From Planosporangium flavigriseum (lineage in GTDB: Bacteria > Actinomycetota > Actinomycetes > Mycobacteriales > Micromonosporaceae): DNA of 64,000 nt. The first letter of the stretch is position 1. The number at the start of each line of letters is the position of its first letter. The translations under genes and the position numbers were made by a program. The notes under the pieces were generated by a model, which worked only from the letters and a program-made list of their open reading frames with translations, was not told the origin of the DNA and ran no database searches. The stretch lies in contig NZ_JAATVW010000002.1 of assembly GCF_011947225.1 (NCBI RefSeq), positions 186,001 to 250,000 on the forward strand, given 5' to 3'. Below, piece after piece: positions 31,478 through 41,996 of this stretch.

Positions 31478-32581
31478 GTGAACCTCTTCTTCTTCCGCCG
31501 CCAGCGCGCCGAGCGCTTCGCGCAGCTCCTGGACAACGCCTACGGTGGCGCCCGCCACCCCGACGCCTGTTTTACGGCCGACCAGGAACTGAACGACCTG
31601 ATGGGCGTAGGCGACCGGCTGCGCCGGATCGACGTCGACGCGCAGGCAGACCCGGAGTTCCGTACCGACCTGCGCGCCATGCTGATGGCGACGATCGAAC
31701 GCGACGGCATCGGAGCGAGCGCCGTCGAACCGGACGCCACTCGCCAGTTCGCCCGCCGACCGGCCGCTACCGCGTCGATGCTGGCCTGGCTTCCGCTACG
31801 CAGCCGGCGGGCCCGTGGCGCGGTAGTGGTCGGGCTGGCCGTCAGCGCCCTGGCCCTCGCCAGCATGTCCGCGCTGAGCGGCGACGCGAAGCCCGGCGAC
31901 GCGCTGTACGGGGTGAAGCGGTCCGGCGAGCAGGCCCAGGTGGCGCTGTCCAGCTCCCAGCTCAGCCGCGGCCAGCTGTACCTCGACTTCGCGAGGACCC
32001 GACTGAACGAGGCCGCCGCAGGGCGCGGCGACGTCGTCGCGATCCTCGCCGATATGGACGGCGAGACCCGTCAGGGCGTACGGCTGATCACCGCGACGGC
32101 CGTCGAACGGCGCGATCCCGCGTCGCTGGACCCGATCGACGTGTTCGCCGCGGGTCAGCGGCACACGATCGCCGGCATGCTGGCCACCCTCACCGGCACG
32201 CCGCGCACCCGTACCGTCGCCTCGCTGCAGCTTCTCGACCAGATCACACAGCGGGTCGCCACCCTGCGCACGAGCCTGAACTGCGGTGACCTCTCCGGTT
32301 CCCCGGTCGACGAGCTGGGCCCGGTCCCCGGCGGCTGCGCGATCCAGAATCCATCGGCGAGCGGCGTCTACGGGGCCCCGACCGGAAGCTCTCCGGCCCG
32401 GAACGACGCCACGCAGGCGCCGGCGAGCGGATTGGGTGTCACCACGTCCGGGACGACCCCCCGCGGCATCACGGTGACGCGGCCCGCTGCGCAGACCCCC
32501 GCCACGAGCGCGCCGCAGCCGAGCCAGCCGGCCGACGACGGCCTCCTGGACCGGATCGCGCGCATGCTCGGCGTCGGCTGA
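31478..32581 (+). CDS. rsbN: Anti-sigma factor RsbN (DUF5667-type membrane protein)
   Basis: About 367 residues. A cytoplasmic N-terminal part ([19 protein letters not shown]) precedes one transmembrane helix (about residues 110-130, [18 protein letters not shown]). The extracytoplasmic part contains [20 protein letters not shown], typical of DUF5667, and a Ser/Thr/Pro-rich tail. It should hold BldN inactive. GTG 31478 has AAGGCGGG at a good distance; GTG 31469 is the alternative. Confidence 0.75.
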   Translation: MNLFFFRRQRAERFAQLLDNAYGGARHPDACFTADQELNDLMGVGDRLRRIDVDAQADPEFRTDLRAMLMATIERDGIGASAVEPDATRQFARRPAATASMLAWLPLRSRRARGAVVVGLAVSALALASMSALSGDAKPGDALYGVKRSGEQAQVALSSSQLSRGQLYLDFARTRLNEAAAGRGDVVAILADMDGETRQGVRLITATAVERRDPASLDPIDVFAAGQRHTIAGMLATLTGTPRTRTVASLQLLDQITQRVATLRTSLNCGDLSGSPVDELGPVPGGCAIQNPSASGVYGAPTGSSPARNDATQAPASGLGVTTSGTTPRGITVTRPAAQTPATSAPQPSQPADDGLLDRIARMLGVG

Positions 32582-32724
32582 GCAAACGGCGACGGTCGAC
32601 ACACCCGTTCGCGTATATCGGCGGGCGTGTCGACGCATGTCTGCCACGTGTAAGCCTGTTGTCCACCCACGACCCGCTACAGGACGGATACCCTCATTTA
32701 AGACGGCCCGAGGGAGCCGCCGGA

Positions 32725-33678
32725 ATGTCGGACAGGGGGGCGAGAATGGCGAGCCGGATCCAGAGCCGCCGGAAGTCACGCGCCGGTGCTGCATCGACGA
32801 AGCTGGTCGACCCGCTTTCGGGTTGGGCGGCCGCAGAGGTCGAAGCGGCGCTCACGGTGCCGGCGGACCCGGGCGCGGCCGCATTCTTCGACGTCGACAA
32901 CACCATGATGCAGGGCGCCTCGATCTACTACCTGGCGCGGGGCCTCGCTTCCCGCAAGTACTTCACCACCGGCGACCTGGTGCGCTTCGGGCTGCAGCAG
33001 CTCAAGTTCCGGCTGCTGGCCTCGGAGAACTCCGGCGATGTGTCCGCAGCCAGGGACGCCGCTCTGGCCTTCGTGGCCGACTGGCACGTCGACGACCTGG
33101 AGCGGTTGAGCGAGGAGATCTTCGACGAACTGATGGCCGAGCGGATCTGGGCCGGCACCCGGGCTCTGGCCCAGATGCACCTGGACGCCGGCCAGCGCGT
33201 CTGGCTGGTGACCGCCGCCCCCGTGGAGCTCGGCCGAGTCATCGCCAAGCGGCTGGGCCTGACCGGCGCGATCGGCACGGTCGCCGAGGTTCGTGACGGT
33301 CACTACACCGGACGGCTGGTGGGCGACCTGATGCACGGCCCGGCCAAGGCCGAGGCGATCCGGGGACTGGCCGACGTCGAGGGTCTCGACCTGACCCGCT
33401 GCTCGGCCTACAGCGACTCGGTCAACGACATCCCGATGCTGTCCGCCGTCGGCCACGCGGTCGCCGTCAATCCGGACACGGCGCTGCGTAACGAAGCCCG
33501 CCGGCGCGGATGGGAGATCCGTGACTTCCGCACCGGCCGCAAGGCCGCGAAGGTGGCCGTGCCAACCGCCGTGGGCACGGCGGCAGCCGCTGGCGCTCTG
33601 GTCGCCGGCGTCGCCTTGGCACGGCGACGCCGGGGCGCGCATGAAAGCCGCCTCCTGATCGGACGCAACGGGCGGTGA
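32725..33678 (+). CDS. HAD-IB phosphatase, SerB1-like
   Basis: About 317 residues. The HAD motif I DVDNTMM, the Ser/Thr motif [10 protein letters not shown] and the motif III/IV residues in [11 protein letters not shown] define the subfamily IB with phosphoserine phosphatase. Mycobacterial SerB1 (Rv0505c) is near the same neighbours. A C-terminal hydrophobic stretch ([16 protein letters not shown]) may attach it to the membrane. ATG 32725 is used; ATG 32746, with AGGGGGG 6 nt upstream, is also plausible. Its stop overlaps the next gene as GTGA. Confidence 0.8.
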   Translation: MSDRGARMASRIQSRRKSRAGAASTKLVDPLSGWAAAEVEAALTVPADPGAAAFFDVDNTMMQGASIYYLARGLASRKYFTTGDLVRFGLQQLKFRLLASENSGDVSAARDAALAFVADWHVDDLERLSEEIFDELMAERIWAGTRALAQMHLDAGQRVWLVTAAPVELGRVIAKRLGLTGAIGTVAEVRDGHYTGRLVGDLMHGPAKAEAIRGLADVEGLDLTRCSAYSDSVNDIPMLSAVGHAVAVNPDTALRNEARRRGWEIRDFRTGRKAAKVAVPTAVGTAAAAGALVAGVALARRRRGAHESRLLIGRNGR

Positions 33679-34799
33679 CCGTAGGACGGGGGCGCCGCTT
33701 GCCGGCGTTCGGCAGCCTCGCCGTGGCGCTCGTCGCAGCCGGTGCCTTCCTCGCCGGCTCGCCGCCGCAACGGGCCACCCCCGCGTCCGCCGGCGCCACC
33801 CCGTCCCTACCCGACCTCGCGCAGGTCTGGCCGAACGCCCGCCCGTCCGACGCGCCGGGGCTACTGGCCGACGGCTCGGCGTACACGCCCCTGCTGTACT
33901 TCGATCCGCAGACCTCGATCGGCTCCGCGCCGACACCCGACAAGACGGCGGTACGCATCATGCTGCGTACCGGCGCCAGCCAGGTACGTGAGCTGCACCG
34001 GGCTGCCACGGGCGGCAATCCGCAGTTCGCCGGCTTCGTGGCCAGCGGCGACGACGTGGTCTGGGCAGAGTCGACAGCCGACGCCAGCGGGCATGCCGAG
34101 ACCCGCCTGTGGAAGGCCAACTGGCGTACGGGCGGGCCGGCCGCATCGATCACCGCGGACACCGGCGACGCCATCTTCTTCAACTCCCAGTACGACCTCG
34201 TCATCGCCGACGGTCGGGTCCACTGGGCCGCCGCCGCGCGCAGCGCGGAGGTCGTCACCGAGGTCCGCTCCGTCCCACTGGGCGGCGGCAAGGTGGACGT
34301 CCGGAAGGTGCCCGGGGCGTACGCCCTGTCGGCATGGCCCTGGCTGGTCAGCGCCGGCAGCGGCCAGGCCGGGCCGGTCGAGTTGTACGACATGGTCGCT
34401 GACCGGAAAGTCCGGGTGCCGGCGGCATCGACCGAGCTGCTCGCCTGCACCCCGGCCTGGTGCCGGGTACTGGTTCTCAGCGGCACCGGCGGGCCGGCCC
34501 GCGTCGATCTGATGCGACCGGACGGGAACGGGCGTCGCCGGATAGCCGGATCACAGACCAGCGCGGCAACGGCCGACGTGGCGCTGCTCGACCGGTTCGA
34601 GGTCCTCTCGCAACCCGGCCCGGACGGCTCCCCCACCAGCAGTCAGCAGTTGATGGTCCACGACGCCGCGAAGAACCGGACGGTCATCGTGTCTCGGGGC
34701 GTCGGTACGATCTCCGCCCGCGGCGGCGTACTCGTCTGGTCCACCGGCGACAACGAGGCGCTCGGGTGGCATGCGCTGGACCTGCGCAGCCTGTCCTAA
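33675..34799 (+). CDS. Secreted protein of unknown function, beta-propeller-like
   Basis: A 374-residue protein. The N-terminus ([26 protein letters not shown]) is a typical Sec signal peptide. The mature part has repeated short strand patterns such as [29 protein letters not shown] and [14 protein letters not shown], which look like blades of a propeller; no catalytic motif was seen. The GTG overlaps the HAD stop, so the two products are probably co-translated. The pairing suggests a shared envelope role that I cannot name. Confidence 0.65.
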   Translation: MTVGRGRRLPAFGSLAVALVAAGAFLAGSPPQRATPASAGATPSLPDLAQVWPNARPSDAPGLLADGSAYTPLLYFDPQTSIGSAPTPDKTAVRIMLRTGASQVRELHRAATGGNPQFAGFVASGDDVVWAESTADASGHAETRLWKANWRTGGPAASITADTGDAIFFNSQYDLVIADGRVHWAAAARSAEVVTEVRSVPLGGGKVDVRKVPGAYALSAWPWLVSAGSGQAGPVELYDMVADRKVRVPAASTELLACTPAWCRVLVLSGTGGPARVDLMRPDGNGRRRIAGSQTSAATADVALLDRFEVLSQPGPDGSPTSSQQLMVHDAAKNRTVIVSRGVGTISARGGVLVWSTGDNEALGWHALDLRSLS

Positions 34800-34806
34800 A
34801 GACCGG

Positions 34807-35697
34807 TCAGGCGGACCAGGGGTCAGGACGCAGCTCCAGCAGCCGGTACAGGCTCTGCTGGATTGTCTCGCGTACCTGATCGGCGAGGTTGAACACGACC
34901 ATGGGATCGTCCCCGGAGTCCGCCAGGCCCTCGGTGGTGATCGGCTCGCCGAACTCGATCAGCCACTTGCTCGGCAGCGGCACCACGCCGAGCGGCCCGA
35001 GCCACGGGAAGAGCGGGGTGACCGGGAAGTAGGGCGTGCCCAGCAGCCGCGCCAACGGTCGGATGTTGCCGATGAGCGGATAGGTCTCCTCGGCGCCGAC
35101 GATCGAGACCGGAATGATCGGCGTACCGGTGCGCAGCGCGGCCGAGACGAACCCGCCGCGCCCGAAGCGCTGCAGCTTGTACCGGTCGGCGAAGCGCTTG
35201 CCCACGCCCTTGAACCCCTCGGGGAACACTCCGACCAGCTCACCGGAGCGCAGCAGTCGCTCGGCGTCCGGGTTGCAGGCGAGGGTGCTGCCGGACTTGC
35301 GGGCGACCTCGGACAGCCCCGGCATGCGGAAGACGAAATCGGCGCCGAGCAGGCGCAGGAAGCGCTGGGCGGGGTGCTCGTCGTGTACGGCGACGGCCAG
35401 CATCGCCGCGTCGAGCGCGATCGTGCCGGAGTGGTTGGCGACGATCAGCGCCGCGCCCTCCTCCGGCAGGTGCTTGACGCCGTACGTCTCGACGCGGAAC
35501 CAGGTCCGGTAGAGCGGGCGCAGCGCGGGGAGGAAGACGGACTCGGTGAGCTGCTTGTCGAAGCCGAACTCGTCGACGGAGTAGTCGCCGGTGAGGCGGT
35601 GGCGCAGCAGCGCGAGCAGACCGGCCACCCGCCGATCCCAGGCGTCGCCCTCGGACGTCGGGTCGGCGTCCGCCGCCTCGTACCGACCGTCGGTCAT
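34807..35697 (-). CDS. 1-acyl-sn-glycerol-3-phosphate acyltransferase-like protein (PlsC family)
   Basis: A 296-residue protein. The PlsC motifs are present: NHSG with a downstream Asp (TIALDAAM), the FPEGFKG phosphate-binding motif, and IIPVSIVG. It should acylate a phospholipid precursor at the cytoplasmic membrane face. Its ATG overlaps the epimerase stop (ATGA), and the order epimerase-acyltransferase matches mycobacterial Rv0501-Rv0502, suggesting linked glycolipid or envelope functions. Confidence 0.85.
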   Translation of the reverse strand: MTDGRYEAADADPTSEGDAWDRRVAGLLALLRHRLTGDYSVDEFGFDKQLTESVFLPALRPLYRTWFRVETYGVKHLPEEGAALIVANHSGTIALDAAMLAVAVHDEHPAQRFLRLLGADFVFRMPGLSEVARKSGSTLACNPDAERLLRSGELVGVFPEGFKGVGKRFADRYKLQRFGRGGFVSAALRTGTPIIPVSIVGAEETYPLIGNIRPLARLLGTPYFPVTPLFPWLGPLGVVPLPSKWLIEFGEPITTEGLADSGDDPMVVFNLADQVRETIQQSLYRLLELRPDPWSA

Positions 35698-36785
35698 CGG
35701 TCCCCTTCCACGGTGCCCCGGATCCGCTGGATGCTCTCCAGGATCGACCGCTCGGCCGCGCGCACCCGGTGTGGGCCGAGCGGCCCGAATCCGGCCCCGC
35801 GGATGAAGTCGTCGAAGGCTGCCGCCGTGGAGCGCGGTTCGAAGCCGAACTCCTCGATCAGCCGGGTGGTGTCCACCACCCGACCGTGAACGAACAGGTC
35901 CAACTGGTCAAGGGAGAAGTCGAGCGCTCCCGAACTCTTTGCGAAACCGGCGACCGCGGAGAGGCCGGGCTCGACGACGGGGAACGTGACGCGGCCGGCC
36001 CGCCGGATCGCCTGGGACAGCGTGAGCACCCCCGCTCCGGCCACGTTGTACATGCCGGGGTGGCGCTCCACGATCGCCCGGTGCAGCACCTCGAGCCCGT
36101 CATCGACGTGGATGAACTGCAGTCGCGGATCGCGCCCGAGGACCGTGGGCACCACGGGCAGCGCGAAGTACCGGTTCAGCCGGGTACCGGCGTGCTCACC
36201 GATGAACGGCGCGAACCGCAGCACGGTCGCCACGACGTCCGGGCAACGGCGGCGGAAGCCGCGCACGTACCCCTCGATGTCGAGCACGTCACGGCCGAAG
36301 CCACCGCGCGGCGCCTCGCGCGGCTCGGTGTCCTCGGTGAAGACCGCCGGGTCGCGGAAGGAGGCGCCGTACGCCGCCGTTGACGACCGGACCACCAGTT
36401 TGCGCAGGTCGGGCGCCTGCTGGCACGCCGCGAGCAACTGCATCGTCCCGATGACGTTGAGTTCCTTGCTCGCTCCGCGCCCGCCCGACTGGTAGTCGAC
36501 GGCGGTCGTGATCGCCAGGTGCACCACCGCCTGCACGCCTTCGTCGCCGAGCAGCCGGGCGATCTCCGGGTTACGGAGGTCGACCCGGTGCAGGTCGACG
36601 CCTTCGAGCAGGGGCGCGAGCTCGTCGGGCGGCGCGGTGAGGTCAACCCCGATGACGCGCTCGACCCGCGGGTCGGCGACGAGCCGGGCGGCGACCTGCG
36701 CGCCGAGGTGACGGGCCACGCCGGTGACCAGCACGATCCTGGGCGCGCTCCCACGACGCTTCGACACGTCGCTTCGCTCGCTCAC
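35694..36785 (-). CDS. NAD-dependent epimerase/dehydratase (extended SDR)
   Basis: A 363-residue extended SDR. The Rossmann site reads VLVTGVARHLGAQVAARL. The catalytic region has the Ser/Thr of RSSTAAYG, where Tyr lies in AAYGA, but the usual YxxxK spacing is not obvious, so sugar-epimerase activity is not certain. The mycobacterial relative Rv0501 is labelled GalE2. It is upstream of the acyltransferase and downstream of bS22. Confidence 0.75.
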   Translation of the reverse strand: MSERSDVSKRRGSAPRIVLVTGVARHLGAQVAARLVADPRVERVIGVDLTAPPDELAPLLEGVDLHRVDLRNPEIARLLGDEGVQAVVHLAITTAVDYQSGGRGASKELNVIGTMQLLAACQQAPDLRKLVVRSSTAAYGASFRDPAVFTEDTEPREAPRGGFGRDVLDIEGYVRGFRRRCPDVVATVLRFAPFIGEHAGTRLNRYFALPVVPTVLGRDPRLQFIHVDDGLEVLHRAIVERHPGMYNVAGAGVLTLSQAIRRAGRVTFPVVEPGLSAVAGFAKSSGALDFSLDQLDLFVHGRVVDTTRLIEEFGFEPRSTAAAFDDFIRGAGFGPLGPHRVRAAERSILESIQRIRGTVEGDR

Positions 36786-36894
36786 GATTCCTCCGTGCTG
36801 CGTCCCCGCGTGAGGTGGGCAGATCGGTTAAGACATACCCACGGCGCGTGGGCACGTACCGATCAACGATACGCGCCGACGCACCGCCCGAAGG

Positions 36895-36996
36895 TCACTT
36901 GCCGAGACGGCGACGCTGGACCCTGGTCTTGCGCAGCAGCTTGCGGTGCTTCTTCTTGGCCATGCGCTTGCGGCGCTTCTTGACCACCGAGCCCAT
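36895..36996 (-). CDS. Small ribosomal protein bS22 (AURKAIP1/COX24-type)
   Basis: A 33-residue, extremely basic protein starting [17 protein letters not shown] and ending RRRLGK, with AAGGGGA before ATG 36996. It matches the actinobacterial 30S protein first seen in mycobacterial ribosomes (Rv0500B). The gene is too short for most gene finders. The bldC gene that is next to it in mycobacteria is not here. Confidence 0.9.
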   Translation of the reverse strand: MGSVVKKRRKRMAKKKHRKLLRKTRVQRRRLGK

Positions 36997-37129
36997 ACGA
37001 CTGTCCCCTTGTCACGTACTCGTGGGCGTCAGCCGTCGCCCTAAGCGGCGCTGACACACGGAAATAATGGCGCGTCCAGGGTAGCCGGCACATGACGAGT
37101 TCGAAAAATGGGCTCACGGTAGACGCCGT

Positions 37130-38464
37130 TCACCCCAGGTTCCGCCGCACGTACCCGGCGCAGTCGCCGGTGATCTCACCCCAGTCGACCCCGAACTCCC
37201 CGGCCGCGGCCGACTGCGGTGCCACCCCCTGGCGGACGACCTGATCGAAGAAGCGCAGCATCTTCTCCTCGCCGTAGCGCTCGGCCAGCCGCCGCACCGA
37301 CAGGAACGCCACCCCGTACCGGCCGCTCGCGTCCTCGGCCGAGGCGCTCGCCGCCGGCTCCGTCAGCGCCGGCACCCCCGTGGGGTTACCGGCGCGCACG
37401 TACCGGCGCGACGCGCTCAGCAACTCGTACTCGCTCAGCGGCCGCCCGACCATCCGCACGTACTCGGCGACCCCCTCGACGAGCCACCACTGCGCCGAGT
37501 AGTCCCGATGCACGTCGACCAGCGTCACCACGTGCGCGAACTCGTGGCGCAGAGTGTCGACGACCTCGTCACCGGCGACCCGCTGGCCATTCAGCACGAT
37601 CTCGGCGTGGCGCACGGTGATCGGCATGGCGTACCCGGCGACCCACTGCGCCTGGCGCACCCCGTACCAGCGGCCCCACTCCTCCGGCCCGGCGAGGTAG
37701 ACGAGGTAACGGCCGGGCGGTGGCCCCCAACGGGCGTACCGGTCGGTGACCGCGGCCGCCTTCTCGGCGGCGGCGAGGAGCGCCGGCACCCGGTCTGCGT
37801 ACCGGGGCGTGGCGGCGACCACCACTCGCGACCCGATCGCCACCCGGAGATCGCTGACCTCCCACGGCCGCGGGCCGAGATCGGACGCGTCGGAGGACCC
37901 CAGCTCGACCAGACGGGGTGGCCCGGGGGCGTCCGCCCAGCGGGTCGGGACCGGGATCACCACCGGCTCGCAGCCGGCGACGACGAAGCAGTACCCGATC
38001 CGCACGACCGCCCGCCAACCGCCCTCGACCGCCTCCGGCTCGCCGCCGAGCGTCTCGGTCCAGCCCGCGATGTTCATGCTGCGTAGGACGACGAAGCGCC
38101 GGCTCAGATCACCCCGGAGAGCACTGTTGCCCGGATCGACCGGAGCGAGGAAGCCCGCCTCGTCACCGCCCAGTAACGCCGCCGCCTGCGCGTCGAGCAG
38201 CGCCTGCAGCCGGGCGCGTACCAGGCCGGGACGGTCGATGCTCGACTGCGAGAACGCTATCGCCCCGCCATTGCGGGGACTCCCGGACGGCGAATTCATC
38301 GTCATAGCGGTCCGGTCGAGCGGCTGCCACCAGCCGCGGCCCACGGCCATCGCGGCCGGACCGCCGAGCAGGCCGAACAGCGCGGCCAGACCGAGTCCGA
38401 GCCGGACGAGCAGATCCCGCTTGGGTACCGGCACCACCCCGGGATCGAGCTCCTCCTCGGTCAC
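37130..38464 (-). CDS. Membrane-anchored zinc metallopeptidase with HExxH
   Basis: A 444-residue protein. An N-terminal transmembrane segment (about residues 18-42) anchors it. The outer part includes DTLRHEFAHVVTLV, an HExxH zinc site, followed 20-25 residues later by WWLVEGVAEYV, a likely third Glu ligand as in gluzincins. It resembles Peptidase MA-like extracellular proteins. Substrate unknown. A TTA codon occurs at codon 97 (38174-38176). Confidence 0.72.
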   Translation of the reverse strand: MTEEELDPGVVPVPKRDLLVRLGLGLAALFGLLGGPAAMAVGRGWWQPLDRTAMTMNSPSGSPRNGGAIAFSQSSIDRPGLVRARLQALLDAQAAALLGGDEAGFLAPVDPGNSALRGDLSRRFVVLRSMNIAGWTETLGGEPEAVEGGWRAVVRIGYCFVVAGCEPVVIPVPTRWADAPGPPRLVELGSSDASDLGPRPWEVSDLRVAIGSRVVVAATPRYADRVPALLAAAEKAAAVTDRYARWGPPPGRYLVYLAGPEEWGRWYGVRQAQWVAGYAMPITVRHAEIVLNGQRVAGDEVVDTLRHEFAHVVTLVDVHRDYSAQWWLVEGVAEYVRMVGRPLSEYELLSASRRYVRAGNPTGVPALTEPAASASAEDASGRYGVAFLSVRRLAERYGEEKMLRFFDQVVRQGVAPQSAAAGEFGVDWGEITGDCAGYVRRNLG

Positions 38465-38527
38465 GATTTGACGCTACGCGATGCCGCCTCCGGCCGCTTG
38501 AGTAACGCGGAAGCCGATGGGTGTCGA

Positions 38528-39448
38528 TCAGCTACGCGACCGCAGGGCCCTCGCGAAGAACGCGACGTTGGCCGGCCGCTCGGCCAGCCGGCGCATCAGG
38601 TACCCGTACCACTGAGTGCCGTACGGCACGTAGACCCGCACGGTGTAGCCCTCCCTGGCCAGCCGAAGCTGCTCCTCCGGCCGCACCCCGTACAGCATCT
38701 GGAATTCGAATTCGTCGACGCCGCGGTCGAACCACTTCGACCGGTCCTCCGCGATCGTCACGATCCGCGGGTCGTGGCTTGCGATCATCGGGTACCCGTC
38801 GCCGGCCATCAGGATGTTCATGCAGCGTACGTACGACTTGTCGACGTCGAGGCGGGACTGGTAGGCCACCGACTCGGGTTCGGCGTACGCGCCCTTGCAC
38901 AGCCGGATCCGCGATCCGGGCGTCGCCAGCTCACGGCAGTCCGCCTCGGTACGCCGGAGGTACGACTGGAGGGCGACGCCGACGGTCGGGAAGTCGGTGC
39001 GCAACCGCGCCAGCATCTCCAACGTGGAGTCTGTGGTGGTGTGGTCCTCCATGTCGAGGGTGACGGTGGTGCCCGCCTCGGACGCCTTGGCGCAGATCAG
39101 CCGGGCGTGCTCCTCGGCGAGTTTCTCGTCGAACGCCTGGCCGAGGGCGGACAGTTTCACGCTCACCTCGGCCGCCGGGGTCAGCTCGCTGGCCGCCAGC
39201 CCATCGAGCAGCCTGAGGTACTCGTCCCGGGCCGCCTCGGCGCCGGCCGGCGTGGTGGTGTCCTCGCCCAGGTAGTCGAGCGTCACCGCCAGCCCGTCCG
39301 CAACCAGCTCACGCGTCACCCGCAGGGCGTCGTCGGATCCCGTACCCGCGACGAACCGGCTCACGATGCTGCGGCTCAGCGGCACGCTCTGGACGAGCCG
39401 CTCCGCCCGGGATGACCCGGCAGCGGCAAGGATCACCGATCGGAACAT
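38528..39448 (-). CDS. Proline dehydrogenase
   Basis: A 306-residue FAD TIM-barrel enzyme. It has VTLDMEDHTTTDSTL, the substrate region IRLCKGAYAEPE and RVYVPYGTQWYGYLMRRLAERPANV, where the YxxxxRRxxE pattern is the family signature. It oxidises proline to pyrroline-5-carboxylate. No P5C dehydrogenase is in the window. ATG 39448 lacks an SD and may be leaderless; GTG 39496 is an alternative. Confidence 0.9.
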   Translation of the reverse strand: MFRSVILAAAGSSRAERLVQSVPLSRSIVSRFVAGTGSDDALRVTRELVADGLAVTLDYLGEDTTTPAGAEAARDEYLRLLDGLAASELTPAAEVSVKLSALGQAFDEKLAEEHARLICAKASEAGTTVTLDMEDHTTTDSTLEMLARLRTDFPTVGVALQSYLRRTEADCRELATPGSRIRLCKGAYAEPESVAYQSRLDVDKSYVRCMNILMAGDGYPMIASHDPRIVTIAEDRSKWFDRGVDEFEFQMLYGVRPEEQLRLAREGYTVRVYVPYGTQWYGYLMRRLAERPANVAFFARALRSRS

Positions 39449-39596
39449 GAGAGGAGCGTAGCCCCCCGCCCCGACCGGTCCGTGCTCGATGGCCACCGGC
39501 GGTTCGCGTCCTGGTACGGATGGATACGCCCGGTTTCGCCACCCGGCTGACCCCGCTGGACTAGGGCCTGGCGTATTTCTTGTCTACCTTTGTCGC

Positions 39597-40136
39597 GTGG
39601 ACTTCGACGCGTACGCCCGGACGGCCGTCGACATCGTCAACACACCGCTGACGGAGTTGGCCGACCTGACGGAGTTGTTCGGCGAGCAGGAATGGATGGC
39701 TGAGGAAGCCACCGAGCGAGACTTCAACGTGATCAAACGCGCCCAGAAACGCCTGCGGGACGTGTTCGAGCACGGCTCCGCCGGCCGCGACGGCGAAGCG
39801 GTGAAAGAGCTGAACGCGCTGCTCGAGGCGTACCCGATCCGGCCGCGGATCTCCGGCCACGACAGCAATGACTGGCACATGCACGTGACGGGCCGGGGCT
39901 CGGCGGTCAGCTCCGAACTTCTGGCCGGCGCGGCGTGGGGCCTCGCGGTCTGGCTGTGCGAGCACGGGAGTTCCCGATTCGGCATCTGCGCCGACGAGCG
40001 CTGCGGCAACGTGTACCTCGACACCTCGTCGAACTGCTGCCGCCGCTTCTGCTCCGAGCGCTGCGCGACGCGCTCGCACGTCGCCGCCCACCGGGCCCGC
40101 AAGCGGGCCGCCGAGTCGGAGCCGATCCCCGCGTAG
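39597..40136 (+). CDS. CGNR zinc-finger protein (ABATE domain)
   Basis: A 179-residue protein from GTG 39597. The N-terminal part (TAVDIVNTPLTELADLTELF) fits the ABATE domain, and the C-terminal zinc finger has CADERCGNVYLD and FCSERCATRSHVAAHR, the CGNR pattern. Members are stress-type regulators. TACCTT at 39585-39590 lies 6 nt before GTG, so the mRNA is probably leaderless. Confidence 0.85.
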   Translation: MDFDAYARTAVDIVNTPLTELADLTELFGEQEWMAEEATERDFNVIKRAQKRLRDVFEHGSAGRDGEAVKELNALLEAYPIRPRISGHDSNDWHMHVTGRGSAVSSELLAGAAWGLAVWLCEHGSSRFGICADERCGNVYLDTSSNCCRRFCSERCATRSHVAAHRARKRAAESEPIPA

Positions 40137-40151
40137 CTCGACCGAAGGGGC

Positions 40152-40949
40152 TCAGGCGTCCACAACGGACGGCGTGCCCAGGTGCTGGCGGGCGAACGCC
40201 AGCGACTCGGCGAGGTCGGCCTCGCGCTCGGCACGGCTGGCGGCCCGGCGGGTGGAGACCTCCACCGCAACCGATCCGGCGAAGCCACGCCGGACGAGCG
40301 ACTCCAGCAACTCGGCGCAGGGCTGGCCGCCGCGGCCGGGCACCAGGTGCTCGTCGCGACCCTCGCCGGTGCCGTCACCGAGGTGCACGTGGCTGAGCTG
40401 GTCACCCATGGCATCGGCCAGCACGAGCGCGTTCGTCCGCGAGGCGGCGCAGTGCGACAGGTCGAGGGTGTAGTCGTCGAACCCGGCGACCGTCGGGTCC
40501 CACCCCGGCGAGTAGGGCACGAACTCCCGGCCGGCCATCCGCACCGGATACATGTTCTCGACCGCGAACCGGATCGACGGATGGTTCTTCGCCGCCCGGC
40601 GGATGCCGGTCTCGAACCCCCGGGCGTACTCGCGCTGCCAGGTGAAGGGCGGGTGCACCACGACCGTCGGCGCATCGAGGGTCTCGGCCAGCTCAGCCGC
40701 GCGCCGAAGCCGCTCCCACGGGTCGGCGCTCCACACCCGCTGGGTCACCAGCAGGCACGGCGCGTGCACCGACAGGACCGGCACCCCGTAGTGCTCGGAC
40801 AGCCCGCTCAGCGCCCCCGCGTCCTGGCTGACGGCATCGTTCCACACCATGACTTCGAGCCCGTCGTAGCCGAGCGTGGCCGCTACCTCGAATGCCGCGG
40901 CGGTGGGCTCGGGGAACACGGACGAGGTGGAGAGCAGGACCGGGGTCAC
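40152..40949 (-). CDS. Sugar phosphate isomerase/epimerase-like TIM barrel
   Basis: A 265-residue xylose-isomerase-like TIM barrel. The metal-ligand regions [26 protein letters not shown] and [13 protein letters not shown] match AP-endonuclease-2-type enzymes. The mycobacterial relative Rv0498 sits near ppx too. Cytosolic; substrate unknown. The start is GTG 40949. Confidence 0.82.
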   Translation of the reverse strand: MTPVLLSTSSVFPEPTAAAFEVAATLGYDGLEVMVWNDAVSQDAGALSGLSEHYGVPVLSVHAPCLLVTQRVWSADPWERLRRAAELAETLDAPTVVVHPPFTWQREYARGFETGIRRAAKNHPSIRFAVENMYPVRMAGREFVPYSPGWDPTVAGFDDYTLDLSHCAASRTNALVLADAMGDQLSHVHLGDGTGEGRDEHLVPGRGGQPCAELLESLVRRGFAGSVAVEVSTRRAASRAEREADLAESLAFARQHLGTPSVVDA

Positions 40950-41027
40950 CGCTTCAGCCTAGCCGCCAATACGACAACCGAACCCAAACGCACCCACTAA
41001 TGACTGACCCCGGTCGGGTATCCGCGC

Positions 41028-41957
41028 TCAGGAAGAGAGGATGTCGAGGCGGCGTAAAATCACGCCCTCGCGCAGCGCCCACGGGCACATGTCGACGGCT
41101 TCGATGCCCAGCCTGCGCATCGCCGTCTCGGCGACCACCGCTCCGGCGAGTAGCTGGTGCGCCCGACTGGCGCTGACCCCCTCCATCTCGGCCAGCGCGG
41201 CGGACGGCATCCGCCGGATGAAGCCGAGCACCTGGTGCAGACCGGTGAGCGCGAGCTCCCGGTGCACCCACCGACCGGCGCTCGACGGGGCAGCGCCGGC
41301 GAGGCGGGCCAGCGTACGGAAGGTCTTGGAGGTCGCGACCGCCCGGTCCCAGCGCTCGGGCAACTGCCCCAGCGCCTTGCCGATCTGCTCGTCGACGTAT
41401 TCGTACAGCTTCTCGACCTGTGCCGCGGTCGGCGGATCCCCGCGCAGCCATTCACGGGTGAGCCGACCGGCGCCGAGCGGCAACGAGAGCGCCACGTCAG
41501 GCTCCTCGTCGATGCCGGACGCGATCTCCAGCGAGCCGCCGCCGATGTCGAGTACGAGCAGTCGCCCGGCCGACCAGCCGAACCAGCGGCGCACGGCGAG
41601 GAACGTCATGATCGCCTCGGCTTCGCCCGAGAGCACCTGAAGGTCGACGCCGGTCTCATCGCGTACCCGGCGGAGGACCGCCGCCGAGTTGGTGGCGTCC
41701 CGGACCGCCGAGGTGGCGAAGGCCAGAAGATCTTCCGTCTCGTACGTCGCGGCGGCGTCCCGGGCCTTGGCGACCGCCTCGACCAGCGCGTCGGCGCCGG
41801 CCCGGCTCAGCTTGCCGTCCGCGCCGATCTTCTCGGCGAGCCGTAACTCGGCCTTCTCCGAATACGCCGGCCACGGGTGCGCACCGTGGTGAGCATCGAC
41901 TACGAGGAGGTGAACGGTGTTAGAACCGACATCAAGTACGCCGAGTCGCATCCGCAT
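41028..41957 (-). CDS. Ppx/GppA-family exopolyphosphatase/pppGpp phosphatase
   Basis: A 309-residue protein of the short actinobacterial type (one Ppx domain). It has [39 protein letters not shown] and the catalytic Glu in SGEAEA. It should degrade polyphosphate or (p)ppGpp. It has two TTA codons (codons 38 and 301), unusual for this window. ATG 41957 is used; ATG 41951 is possible. It is divergent from the cysteine-rich gene. Confidence 0.9.
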   Translation of the reverse strand: MRMRLGVLDVGSNTVHLLVVDAHHGAHPWPAYSEKAELRLAEKIGADGKLSRAGADALVEAVAKARDAAATYETEDLLAFATSAVRDATNSAAVLRRVRDETGVDLQVLSGEAEAIMTFLAVRRWFGWSAGRLLVLDIGGGSLEIASGIDEEPDVALSLPLGAGRLTREWLRGDPPTAAQVEKLYEYVDEQIGKALGQLPERWDRAVATSKTFRTLARLAGAAPSSAGRWVHRELALTGLHQVLGFIRRMPSAALAEMEGVSASRAHQLLAGAVVAETAMRRLGIEAVDMCPWALREGVILRRLDILSS

Positions 41958-41996
41958 ACCGTAATTCCCACCGGGTAGCCGCGTACCGTAGGTCAC

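Noticed and set aside
36786-37129. bldC next to the bS22 gene
   Set aside because: No MerR-like helix-turn-helix frame is present on either strand around 36.8-37.1 kb.
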